Shown: positions 1-11,030 of the stretch, piece after piece
Layout of the letters: each line of letters opens with the position of its first letter
Numbering within the stretch: position 1 is the first letter of the stretch
Assembly (NCBI GenBank): GCA_038093515.1
Contig: JBBPSI010000084.1
Span: forward strand, 36,487-100,486
Reading direction: 5' to 3'
DNA from: Butyriboletus loyo
Lineage: Eukaryota; Basidiomycota; Agaricomycetes; Boletales; Boletaceae
Length of the DNA: 64,000 nt
Notes under the pieces: generated by a model
Told to the model about the DNA's origin: nothing
The model's database searches: none
What the model saw: only the letters and a program-made list of their open reading frames with translations
Program-made: the position numbers and the translations under genes

Positions 1-1158
1 ACGACTGCTCACCTCAGAGGCTGCCGGAGATGGCGGCTGCAGCAGCGTCAACACGGAAGTAAGAGTAGAATACAGTTACTGCTAACCTCGTCAAAGTCGA
101 ACTCGGGAGCGGGCGTGCTCGACGGCACGTCAACCTACACGATCATGAGAACTCGCGTCGAATGAGAAAAGAACGAATGAATACCTCGAGATCACTAGTT
201 GATGTCTAATGTTGTGTGTGATGAGATGGTGCTGCATGGCGAATAGACAAATACTTACATACGATTCGGGGAGAATCTGACCAAGGTCGCGTACAAAGAC
301 TTTCCCATCAAATTGACCAGTGGCCAGATAGCGATTATCTGGGGAGAGGGCGATCGAGAATATCGAATCGCTGATCTCGATGGAAGAGCGAATCTGGGAG
401 AGAGTTGACGTGTCGAGGAAGAAGATGGAAGACATTCCATATGCAGCAATGAATCTGCCATTCGCTGCTGGAACGATGGACCAGACCTTGCTGTGGAAAG
501 CCGGCGACTCGGCGACCTGGGACCCCGTGGACACAGCGAAAGACCTGAGTTTGGCGTCATTTGTTGCCGCGAGGATTTGCTGGCCATCGCTGGACCATGC
601 GAGTGTCAGAATTGTGTCGGTCTTGATGGTGATGAGTTCATCGCCAGTGCGACTGCTGAGAACACGGATCGAGCCTTGAAAGCAGCAAGTGGCGATGTGC
701 TCGCCATTTGGTGAGAATTTGATTCGATGGAGTTGATCATCATATTGAAGTGGGCCAACGAGTCTCTCCCCTGTTGTTATGCTCCAAATGCTCAATTTCC
801 TGTCATCATTTGCAGTCCCAGTAGCAAACATCGTCGAATCTGGGGAGACATCGACTGAAATCACCCAGTTGTTCCCATCCACCTCGATGGCCCTTGTATG
901 CAGCTCTGCGTCCCACACGGTTGCACCCCGATTGGTCCCGCATACTACCCATTGGTGATCTCTTGACACAGAGATGTCAAGCACGTTCATTCCCGTTTGG
1001 TTTCCGACCTCTTGACTGTCTTCAAGTCGCCATCGTCGAATCCCATCGATACTCCCACCCAAAAGATGCTTTTCGTCGGACTGGAATGCGACTGCGTGCG
1101 CTACACTAGAGCGACCGGTGTCAAGTACTATTGTTGGGTCTTGCTGGATTGTCAACAT
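1..1158 (-). CDS. WD40 propeller protein, copy 1 (3' end beyond window)
   Basis: This is the only WD40 copy on the minus strand and the most diverged of the five. The main exon runs from about 1143 to 259 and encodes about 295 residues forming seven degenerate WD40 blades. It ends at a GTAAGT donor (258-253). Exon 2 (134-87) encodes a VDVPSS...EFDFDE linker, and exon 3 (36-13) starts the Pro-rich tail; the rest lies outside the window. An in-frame ATG is present at 1158. A conserved upstream ATG lies at 1210, but its only strong donor (GTGCGT) would put it out of frame, unlike in the plus-strand copies. WD40 propellers are binding scaffolds; no catalytic domain is seen. Domain type is secure; role unknown. 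Confidence 0.85.
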
Positions 1159-1169
1159 TCAATACAATC

Positions 1170-1900
1170 ATTCTTCGCAGCTACCACGCACCTGTCTTCG
1201 TCGACGACATCCTGAACGATGGTCACTGTCGTGGAGTTCAAAGAGTGGGAGAACGATGGTGTCGGTTCACTCCTGGTGCGCAAAGCCGCTCTAGAAACTC
1301 GTTTCATTATTCTCCATATGGGTCTTATCCAAGGGTCGTTCTACCCTGGGATTTGTGAGTGTTACCATATCTTGACTGCAGCACTCGTTTCACGACCGGT
1401 CTACAATCCCCATCAGACCCACTCGCGCCACCCCGCTCCTAAAAGAATTCAATCACCCTCTCGAACAGGGAGCGCTCTCACTCCAGAAGCATCTTTTCCA
1501 TAATGTGGGAGATGAATGATTGCACCACCCGAACCCGAACCGCCCGAACCTGAATCGCATCACACTCACGTTCAAGGAACAGCCTCTACGTTTCGCATTC
1601 GCTGCTCGGACAGGTGCACGCTGCACGTGCGTCCGGAAGTCGAACGATTGCGCTTACATATAGCCTTCGTTGACGCCAATAATGCCTTCGGGCGACAGAT
1701 TTATCGTGGGTAAACTGTATTATTGGCATCCGCATGTAAGCCACAATGTCTCTCGAGTACTATACCAAGCTGTTGCTGCGGGTGCGGTATGCGGCCAGTG
1801 TGATCAACTGCACGACGCGTTCTCATGTTTGTTTGTTTTTCAACCCATTTTTAGCAGCCCCGTATTTACACAGAACATGCAAGATCGACAACCCAGTTGG
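1170..1900 (-). repeat. 5' flank of WD40 copy 1, shared with other copies
   Basis: The stretch upstream of copy 1 matches, in reverse orientation, the sequence upstream of WD40 copies 2-5, for example 39.1-39.7 kb. Matching pieces include the segment just before the start codon and the segment at about 1740-1890. It therefore travels with the gene and probably holds its promoter. No convincing coding frame is conserved across copies. Confidence 0.6.
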
Positions 1901-2869
1901 TGGACTCTTGCGGAACCTCGATACGTTCTATCTATACCGGCGTCGTTTCGCGGATAGATGTTGACCAGTGGTTCTTGATCAACTCTTCGTATAGATACGA
2001 TAGGGCATTTCTCAAATGTGTTACCGAGATGATGGCGGTAAAAGCCGAGTCCGACGAGAACAATAGGGGCGGGCCCTTCGATGAGTCTGGTCTTCTCCTA
2101 CGCGTCGTCTCGATCGTAGACTATCATCGCACCGTGCGAGGGACCCTCGTCACGTTTACGTTGAAGTGTGCATGAAAGAACGTCTCCAACACACGACCGA
2201 GGAGCCCCTCAACAATCGTTCAGCGATGCGCCTTGGGAAATGTCTCCACACGTGTTACATATACTCCAGCATAGTATTTGATCGAAAGGTCCTCTGAGCG
2301 TGCTGCCGTGTAGGGTGGTCGGGGAGAGTAGCGTTACCAGGGATGGTGGAGCCAGCCCCTCGATGCGCATGATGGGCCGCTGGAACGAATCTGAGCGGCA
2401 TCAATGTATTCGATCACCTATTCCCTATTCACAAACCTTCCGCGATAATCCCGCGTTTCGAGCACTCACAAGAAAAACATCGAGGCGGGAGGAACGCGAC
2501 ATAATCCTAACGCATACTCTCATCTTGCCAATTTTCAAAGCTTCAGGTTTGTGCTGCAACAGCTCGAATCACTCAGAGAGGAGGGGCTCGGCCGGATTTT
2601 GCCGGATTAATCAGTGGAGCGGAGTAGACCAAGGGACTGGCGTGCATGTAGGAGTGAATAACCAAGCGAGCATGGGTTTACCAGAACTTATACTACTAAT
2701 AGTGATGCAAGACTCAAACTCGTACACATACTCCGAACGATTCAGCAATGTATCAAGTACATCAAATCACCTGGATCAATGCGTCCCGTCTCCGGTACCT
2801 GATCCACCACATATCCATGCGCGCAATCTTCTCGAAAGGGTAGGTTTGTTTGGTTCTTCCTGATGATGC

Positions 2870-3190
2870 TCCACGGTGAGTGAGTCTCACGATATACGTT
2901 CGAGGGAAGGCACGCGCACCGTCATCGCACCGAGATAGGTGGTAGCTTGAGCCGGAGCTCTCGGATGTTGTGCCTAATAGAAAATGAGCGATCACTACGA
3001 GAGAGACGATCAAAAGAAGAGACGGACTGAGGTTGCAGATGGTGGTTCCGAGTTGCGACGGGTATTCGGATGCCAAAGCAGCGACGTTCGATGCTGTCAC
3101 GTCTAATGAGTTCCGCGTGCACACACTCACGCTCGAGGAGCAACGGGCGCCGAACCTTTGGTGTCACATTAATGTGTTTCTCGACCGTTC
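2870..3190 (-). pseudogene. Relic of WD40 3'-terminal exons (U0)
   Basis: Read on the minus strand, this holds remnants of the last two exons of the WD40 family and the intron between them. An AG acceptor followed by an Ala-Gln-rich last exon that ends in a Val-Arg-Val-type strand resembles 49.9-50.15 kb of copy 3. The propeller exon is missing, and a copy of the WD40 5' flank (about 3.3-3.65 kb) follows directly upstream. It appears to be a WD40 gene with the centre deleted. Confidence 0.5.
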
Positions 3191-3989
3191 GCTAAAATGA
3201 CAACGATTGTTCGACACGCCGCATCGGACCTTCTATCAAGGCAGAACCACTCACCGGCGGGCGTTTACCACCCATCCTTTCGTGCAGCAACAAGTACAAG
3301 TTCAACTCGAGTCAGTGGAGTGGGTCGAACTAGAAACAAGGGCCAGAGTACGCTGTCGTCGGCGGCTTTCGAAGAACGAAAAGAAAGAGGTGTGTCGCTT
3401 TTTCCGCGTGGTGCATCGCTTGGTGACCACGTTTTTTGTATTCTCGATATGGGTCCTTCAGGGCGCCTCGTGTCTTTTTGGCCTCTACTCAAATTCCAGC
3501 AAGCCGACCTCGCTGCGACGACCAAGCGATGACGTTGTGGAATAGCAAAGCAGTCGTCGTCAATATCGGCGAGGCCTTTCCAAGGCTACGCTTCCCATAC
3601 GAATTTCAAGTGCGCGTGCGCTTCATATCATAGCCTGGCTGCGAGACTCGGTTCACGACGAGCAGGCACCATCCGCATTAGACCCGCTCGCAACACAGGT
3701 CCCACGTGTATAATTCTCGGACCCGCTCTCTCTGACAGGGGGGGACGGGGGAAAACGGAACGCGTCGTACTCTGGAATACAATGAATGTTTTCGACAAGG
3801 TAGGAAAACGAAATGTGTATATATACGTACCCCGCTCGCACTCGCACTCGCTGCAAATAGTATTGATAGGTTGGACCAGGTGGACGGCGCGCGCGTCTCG
3901 TCTCTCCGGATTCGAATGGTCGCGCGCTCGAAAGATGTTCTCGAACAAGATGGTAGACGAATATGTGTACCACCCCGAACACGGAGACC

Positions 3990-4034
3990 ACGTCACATTC
4001 ACATTCACATTCACGTCCATCATCATATATATAT
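3990..4034. repeat. Short CACATT/AT simple repeat
   Basis: Four imperfect CACATT units are followed by a short ATATAT run. It is absent from the corresponding positions of the two younger units, so it is a local expansion. Confidence 0.7.
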
Positions 4035-4203
4035 GTATAATCGCCGCTTCAGAACAGCCCTCCGGGCTCGCTCGAACGATTGCCTGCCTCGTTGGCACCG
4101 GCCGTGCTTTTAGACGCCCAAACGACGACGCATACAAGTATTGTGTCGTATGTTCTAATATATAGAAGCCACGGAAGTGACTCGACGACGCCGGAGATAT
4201 CAT

Positions 4204-4445
4204 CTCTTACAAGTCACCCAGACTTCCAAAAGCGTCACGTACTTCCTTGTCACCGACGTGTACGGCCGTAGTACCCAGAACGCCTCGGGCGTGGATTCAC
4301 CTGCGACGGACTCGCACAGTTCCACGCATAGACCACGCGGCTCAATGTTGCCTTTCCAATCGCAGCAAAGTTAGTCCCGGGTATCAAGCATTTGGGTGTA
4401 CGAACACGACCTCTTGTGTTATCCGCAACGGAACGTTGAACGATC
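4204..4445 (+). pseudogene. GDSL esterase fragment
   Basis: The stretch encoding an LVTDVYGR-like motif and the following AF..NFA and G.EAFG regions of the GDSL esterase (intact at 15.5-17.0 kb) is present with frameshifts and no ends. Only about 80 codons' worth remain. It sits next to a WD40 5'-flank copy and a WDR12 fragment, the same three-part group as at 42.6-43.8 kb but inverted. Confidence 0.7.
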
Positions 4446-4459
4446 GGATTCTATGTTAA

Positions 4460-4960
4460 CCCGGAAATTTGTTTTCATTGGATCCCAGGGTTAGCGGCAC
4501 GTAATCGATCGGATATCGGGTCTGACCATTTGCCGACGACGTCCTCACCGATGGTACACAGTCGTGGGGTTCGAAAAGCGAAAAAGCGAGGTCTGTAGGT
4601 TTACTCGCGGTGCGCAAAGTTGTTGTTACAAATATGTGTTCTGTTATTGTTGCTATGCGTCTGTTCATGCAAGTGGCTCGTGGCAAGACCGTTGGCCAAC
4701 TCGCGACGTTCGATGCACAAAACGCATGCATTCCGGGTCCTCCTGTACAGGTAGTGCTCATAATCCTCACCACATGATCTGGGAGGCGAATACATGCACC
4801 ACCTGAACCCCAATAACGTTCACACTCGCATCCATATTCCGCGTTTCCGCGTTCGCTGCCATAGGCGTCGGACACGTGGACGTGTCTCTCCGTGCTTTGA
4901 TTGGTTGTACTCACACTCATGCTTCGTTGACACTAGCAGTACCTTCGGACGGACGTCAGA
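4460..4960 (-). repeat. Stand-alone copy of the WD40 5' flank
   Basis: This matches 42.88-43.35 kb in reverse orientation and, more distantly, the region just upstream of the WD40 start codons. It ends at a degenerate equivalent of the first mini-exon (ATG-TCG-TCG) but no WD40 exon follows. It is therefore a promoter-side module separated from its gene. Confidence 0.6.
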
Positions 4961-5014
4961 TTACCGTCAGCATGGGCAGACTGCATCTCAGGCATCCACT
5001 TGGAAGAGTGTTCC

Positions 5015-5375
5015 AACCATATTCATGGGCGAGGGTGAGCGAAGGTCGGAGATGGGGACTGACGGCCTGGTCGGTAGACGACGCGGGCACGGTGGCTGTC
5101 AGGTGTAAGTACCAGACCAGGCATCGGTCGTTCAGGGACTCGGACAGCATACATGGCAAAGATAAAAATAAATGAAAACGACATGGGGAAGCTTGAAATC
5201 GATTTTCCATACGCTACCTAAAAATTCAAAGGATAAGGGAGGTGTGTATCCATACACACCGCCGGCTCTGACGACTCACGTTTGTACTGTAGAGTCAAAC
5301 CCACAACTGCATACCCGCTCGTTCGATCTGGGCGCAGAGTCCGTCTTGGATACTTGTGCCATGTGGGACGTAACC
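5015..5375 (-). pseudogene. WDR12/YTM1 fragment
   Basis: On the minus strand this encodes degenerate versions of SCGFDSTV, the following intron, and the PERPM.GLV.TPD segment of WDR12 (compare the intact gene, 11.4-11.7 kb). Frames are broken. It reads without interruption across the point where two right-block copies are broken by DUF6533 sequence. Confidence 0.75.
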
Positions 5376-5764
5376 CTCTCCGCAATGACCCCCTTTCTCA
5401 CACCACAAAACCCATTCTACGTCTAATTGCAAGCGGCAGAAACGGCCATGTAGGCCGGTGACCTTGCACTCTCGATCAAGATGTTCCTCGTGGTAGTCGA
5501 TAAGATCGACGACGATCATTCCTAGTCCCACGTGGAACCGACGTCTCTTGGGATCAATTTATGCGTTTACCACGCGTGGTGTAGGAGATGCATCGTGCGC
5601 GATTGCACGGATTGTGACGAGATCTCCCTCCAACATCCTTACTTCTGAAACACGTTGAGATGTTTTGACGAGCTTTCAACGGAGTGTTTACAGGTCGCAT
5701 ATTCGCGCCCTAGTCAAAAGGAAAAGGGTGAGAAGAGATGTTTGCATCCACGGGGGAAATGTGA
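5376..5764 (-). repeat. Conserved segment of unknown content
   Basis: In reverse orientation this matches 42.40-42.64 kb closely, including a run encoding DPKRRRFHV and Y.EEHLDREC. The peptide is similar in both places, which hints at a former coding exon. I do not recognise the family, and there is no start or stop to define a gene. Confidence 0.5.
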
Positions 5765-5779
5765 TCGAAAACCTCACCC

Positions 5780-6110
5780 TGAGGATACGTGCCTGACTCT
5801 TGCTGTTGTAGTCGAGAGTGAGTCCACAACATAACCGTAAGGAAAGGATGCGCACCATCAGATGGACCGGCCCCCGCCTCAAATATTCTAGTCCCCCTCT
5901 GTTATCTTTGCATTCACTCGCAGGTTGCTCTGTCCTAGGCTTGATATGCTGTAACTGGGGTATCCTCGCCCCGCCCACATGTTTAGCGCTCCAGTCCAAC
6001 TCTCTGTAGAACTCGCCCATGCCAATGAGATCAGGAATGTGCCTTGTCTTTGCGAGTTGGCTGGCCGACTTGTTTGCTGGCATGCCTCTCGCTCGGCGTT
6101 GGATCCCCAA
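5780..6110 (-). pseudogene. WD40 3'-terminal relic (U1, first)
   Basis: Minus-strand remnant of the last WD40 exon (VHLMVRILSL-type strand, compare VHLTVHILSL in copy 3), joined to a segment that also occurs at about 42.0-42.2 kb (AKHVGGARIP against AKHVCGARIP). Without a propeller it is debris. Confidence 0.55.
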
Positions 6111-6799
6111 AGGCGTGCTGACACGTTGATCACGACAACGGGGTTTGTACTAGGTCTGGCGGTGTCATTGTCTATCGCGATTTGGGGGCTCACTGTCGTG
6201 GACGATCGTCCTCGCCGTCACGGGGCTCATGCAATTTGCATCTTGTGCCAGCGACCATCGATTTCGGGGTGGGGTAAAGCTTCACTGGAGTGTCGCGACT
6301 AGGCTTGTTTCGTGTCCGTCGGAATGCCAACGAGAGTGTCTCGAATACATGACCGAGGAGCGTTCGCAGTGGGTCGTGTAGGGTGTCTTGGAAGTGCCTC
6401 GGGTGAGTGTTACGTAGACTCCAATATGATAGTTGATTGGGTTGTTTCAGGCCATCTGAACGTGCTGTTTCCGAAATGTGTCGTGTGCGATGATCAGGAG
6501 AGTAGAATCCTCATTGGTGTCATCATCACTTGCAGAGAGTGATCATCGATCATCGATGTAGGTTTCCCAGGACGAGTAGCGAACAGAGTTCCCCCCCTTC
6601 TCAGCGGCCATGGAGTAAATATCCTAGCGAGGCTCGAGTTCAAGCATGGACGAGCTTATCGAGAGTCATACATGATAGTGCTGTGAGGCGACACAAAACT
6701 GTTCTACATACTCACAATTCAGAACGGTATACATTATATTGGATCAGGTGGATCAGTGCGTCCCATCTCCGGTGCCCGGGCCTGAGCCACAACACATCC

Positions 6800-7245
6800 A
6801 TGCGGGAAACTTCCTGCCTGACTCCCGCTGTTGCAATCCAGCATGAGTCCACGACCCAATCGTAAGGAAAGTACGCGCACCGTCAGATGGACCCCCTTTG
6901 CGGAGGATTGAGACAGATCATGTGTTTGTTGTTCCTATCATGAAATGAGCTGTTATAACATGGTACATAACAATCAGAAAAAGACGGACCGAGCCTCCTT
7001 GGGTTTGATCTCCAGTGCCTTGTCCGCGATGAGAAGCATTTTTGCTCGGAGCGCCAGAGTAAGGATGCTTGTATATTTGCACCTGTAATGTGTGATGAAT
7101 GCCTGCATTCAAACTCGAGGAACGACGAACATCTGGTTCCACATAAGTGGGTTTTGGAACCGTTCGCTGAAACGACTTGTTCGACACGCCGCATCGGACC
7201 GTCTATCAAGGTAGAACACTGACCCAGACCATCCTTTCGGTGCAA
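6800..7245 (-). pseudogene. WD40 3'-terminal relic (U1, second)
   Basis: Minus-strand remnants of WD40 exon 5 (KNASHRGQGTGDQTQ, compare KNASPSGQGSGDQTQ in copy 3), the following intron, and the last exon. Upstream on the same strand it runs straight into WD40 5'-flank sequence (about 7.28-7.65 kb), so the propeller exon has been lost from between the two ends. Confidence 0.65.
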
Positions 7246-8437
7246 CAACAAGTACAAGGTCAATTCGAGTCGCTGAAGTGGGATGAACTAGAAAGTAAAG
7301 GTACGCTGTTCGTCTGCTTTCGAAGAGCGAAAGGAAAGAGGTATTTCGGTGGTGTATCGTGGTGACCACGTTTTTTGTATTCTCCATATAGGCCCTTCAG
7401 ATGTGAGGCACAAGCTTACCTACATTCCTGTGTATCTAGAATGACAATCGTTCGGGTATTTCTTCTACGGATGGATCATGGCGGTGAGTCTGCTTACATC
7501 AGGGCATCTCGTATCTTTTTGGCCTCTACTCGAATTCCAGCAAGCTTGACCTCGCTGCGACGACCAAGCAATGGCAAAGCGGTCGGCGTCAGTATCGGCG
7601 AGGCCTTTCCAAGGCTACGCTTCCCGTGCGAATCTCAAGTGCGTGCGCATGCGCGTTCACATCATAGCCTGGCTGCAAGACTCGGTTCGCGACGAGTAGG
7701 CACCATCCACATTAGAATTAGAACCCGCTCGCAACATACGGTATACCACGCAGAAAACACGTGTGTAATTCCTGGACTCGTGCTCTCTCTCTCTGATAGG
7801 GGGGGACACGTTCTCGACAAGATGGGAAACCCGGACTCGGACAAGCTGCAGATAATATTGACGACACGCGCGCGTCTCGTCTGTCTGGACTCGAATGGTC
7901 GCGCACTCAAAGAATGAGACCACGTCACATCAGAACAGGAACGACTCGCGCTTGCTGTCCCATATGGATGTAGGGATGGGTTGGACATCGCACACGTCAC
8001 GATACGCATGTCCTCCGGGCTCGCTCGAATGGTTGCCAACTTGCGCGCCCTCGTTGACACCGGCCGTCTTTGGATACCCCAACGACAACTTCCCGGGCTC
8101 ACCACGCATACACTGTGTCGCGCGCATCCCTAATATATGGAAACCACGAAAGCGACTCGACGCCGGAGATGACTCTCAGGTACTACGCCGAGCTGTTAGT
8201 GCAGGTTCCCGTTTAGATGATCGATATTTTACATCATCCATAGACGTTTGCATGCAGATCCACCATGTAGCATGCTTTTATTACTTTCCTCTCTGTCCTC
8301 CCTCCACTTTTTTTCTTCATCTGTCGCACCCTCACATCTCTATGGAAAACCCGTCCCTCTATGCAGCACCTGCCGCGTCCTCCACGCCTCCATAAATTCG
8401 AATCAGATGCGCAAACCAACGGTTTCACTTGGTCAAC

Positions 8438-11030
8438 TCGAAAACCTCACCCTGAGGATAGGCCTGCCTGACTCTTGCTGTTGTAGTCGAGAGCGAGTCC
8501 ACAACATAACCGTAAGGAAAGGATGCGCACCATCAGATGGATCGGCCCCCGCCTCAATCATTCTAGTCCCCTTTGCATTCACTCGCAGGTTGCTCTGTCA
8601 TGGGCCTGACATGCTGTAACTGGGGTATCCTCGCCCCGCCCACATGTTTAGCGCTCCAGCCAACTCTCCAGTCCAACTCTCTGTAGAACTCGCCCATGCC
8701 AATGAGATCAGGAGTGTGCATTGTCTTTGCGAGTTGGCTGGCCGACTTGTTTGCTGGCATGCCTCTCGCTCGGCGTTGAATCCCCAAAGGCGTGCTGACA
8801 CGTTGATCACGACAACGGGGTTTGTACTAGGTCTGGCGGCGTCATTGTCTATCGCGATTTGGGAGCTCACTGTCGTGGACGATCGTCCTCGCCATCACGG
8901 GGCTCATGCAATTTGCATCTTGTGGCGACCATCGATTTTAGGGTGGGGTAAAGCCTCACTGGAGTGTCTCAACTAGGCTCGTTTCGTGTCCGTCGGAATG
9001 CCAACGAGAGTGTCTCGAATACATGACCGAGGAGCGTTCGCAGTGGGTCGTGTAGGGTGTCATGGAAGTGCCTCTGGTGAGTGTTACGTAGACTCCAATA
9101 TGATAGTTGATTGGGTTGTTTCAGGCCATCTGAACGTGCTGTTTCCGAAATGTGTCGTGTGCGATGATCAGGAGAGTAGAATCCTCATTGGTGTCATCAT
9201 CACTTGCAGAGAGTGATCATCGATCATCGATGTAGGTTTCCCAGGACGAGTAGCGAACAGAGTTCCCCCCCTTCTCAGCGGCCATGGAGTAAATATCCTA
9301 GCGAGGCTCGAGTTCAAGCATGGACGAGCTTATCGAGAGTCATACATGATAGTGCTGTGAGGCGACACAAAACTGTTCTACATACTCACAATTCAGAACG
9401 GTATACATTATATTGGATCAGGTGGATCAGTGCGTCCCATCTCCGGTGCCCGGGCCTGAGCCACAACACATCCATGCGGGAAACTTCCTGCCTGACTCCC
9501 GCTGTTGCAATCCAGCATGAGTCCACGACCCAATCGTAAGGAAAGTACGCGCACCGTCAGATGGACCCCCTTTGCGGAGGATTGAGACAGATCATGTGTT
9601 TGTTGTTCCTATCATGAAATGAGCTGTTATAACATGGTACATAACAATCAGAAAAAGACGGACCGAGCCTCCTTGGGTTTGATCTCCAGTGCCTTGTCCG
9701 TGATGAGAAGCATTTTTGTTCGGAGCGCCAGAGTAAGGATACCTGGATCTCTGCGGCTGTAATATGGGAATGCTTGCATTCAAACTCGACGAACAACGAA
9801 CCTTTCGTTTCATACAAACCGCTCGCTAAAACGACTTGTTCGGTACGCCACATCGGACCGTCTATCAAGGCAGAACACTGACCCAGACCATCCTTTCGGT
9901 GCAACAACAAGTACAAGGTCAATTCGAGTCGCTGAAGTGGGATGAACTAGAAAGTAAAGGTACGCTGTTCGTCTGCTTTCGAAGAGCGAAAGGAAAGAGG
10001 TATTTCGGTGGTGTATCGTGGTGACCACGTTTTTTGTATTCTCTATATAGGTCCTTCAGATGTAAGGCACAAGCTTACCTAGATTCCTGTGTATCAGGGC
10101 GTCTCGTATCTTTTTGGCCTCTACTCGAATTCCAGCAAAGCTTGACCTCGCTGCGACGACCAAGCAATGGCAAAGCGGTCGTCGTCAATATCGGCGAGGC
10201 CTTTCCAAGGCTACGCTTCCCGTGCGAATCTCAAGTGCGCGTGTGCGTTCACATCATAGCCTGGCTGCAAGACTCGGTTCGCGACGAGTAGGCACCATCC
10301 ACATTAGAATTAGAACCCGCTCGCAACATACGGTATACCACGCAGAAAACACGTGTGCAATTCCCGGACTCGCGCTCTCTCTCTGACGGGGGGGGGACAC
10401 GTTCTCAACAAGATGGGAAAGCCGGACTCGGACAAGCTGCAGATAATATTGACGGCACGCGCACGTCTCGTCTGTCTGGACTCGAATGGTCGCGCGCTCA
10501 AAGAATGAGACCACGTCACATCAGAACAGGAACGACTCGCACTCGCTGCCCCATATGGATGTAGGGATGGGTTGGACATACATCGCACACGTCACGATAC
10601 GCATGTCCTCCGGGCTCGCTCGAACGGTTGCCAACTTGCGCGCCCTCGTTGACACCGGCCGTCTTTGGACGCCCCAACGACAACTTTTCGGGCTCACCAC
10701 GCATACACTGTGTCGCGCGCATCCCTAATATATGGAAACCACGAAAGCGACTCGACGTCGGAGGTGACTCTCAGGTACTACGCCGAGCTGTTAGTGCATG
10801 TTCTCGTTTAGATGATCGATATTTTACATCATCCATAGATGTTTGGATGTAGATCCACCACGTGGCATGCTTTTATTACTTTCCTCTCTGTCCTCCCTCC
10901 ACTTTTTTTCTTCATCTGTCGCACCCTCACATCTCTATGGAAAGCCCGTCCCTCTATGCGGCACCTGCCGCGTCCTCCACGCCTCCATAAATTCGAATCA
11001 GATGCGCAAATCAACGGTTTTACTTGGTGA
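8438..11030. repeat. Tandem repeat unit 2 (U2), 2593 bp
   Basis: The second direct repeat, nearly identical to 5765-8437. It contains the same two minus-strand WD40 relics (about 8455-8760 and 9475-9910) and the same WD40 5'-flank copy (about 9.95-10.25 kb). Its right end overlaps the real 3' end of WDR12, so this unit adjoins the intact gene while unit 1 carries only the copied tail. Confidence 0.9.
9475..9910 (-). pseudogene. WD40 3'-terminal relic (U2)
   Basis: The counterpart of 6800-7245, with the same KNASH...GDQTQ exon remnant, intron and last exon. Small differences from unit 1 near 9730-9840 show the two units have begun to diverge. Confidence 0.6.

Larger units (their letters stand above)
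2040..4205. repeat. Diverged copy (U0) of the left-block repeat unit
   Basis: This segment aligns in order with the two tandem units at 5.77-8.44 and 8.44-11.03 kb. About 2195-2300 matches 6345-6460, 2720-2860 matches 6715-6810, 3205-3640 matches 7175-7650, and 4040-4200 matches 8015-8180. It is clearly older and less similar than the other two copies. It ends where the GDSL relic begins. The long plus-strand open frame at 2300-2863 is not preserved in the other copies and is not called as a gene. Confidence 0.65.
5765..8437. repeat. Tandem repeat unit 1 (U1), 2673 bp
   Basis: The first of two adjacent, near-identical direct repeats; unit 2 follows immediately at 8438. The unit contains two minus-strand WD40 3'-exon relics, a WD40 5'-flank copy, and at its right end a copy of the WDR12 3' flank up to the last two codons and stop of that gene. 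A block near 7440-7497 is present here but not in unit 2. No intact gene is seen inside. Confidence 0.9.

Noticed and set aside
2300..2863. 187-codon plus-strand ORF
   Set aside because: The homologous stretches at 6.36-6.81 and 9.03-9.48 kb do not keep the frame, and no domain is visible.
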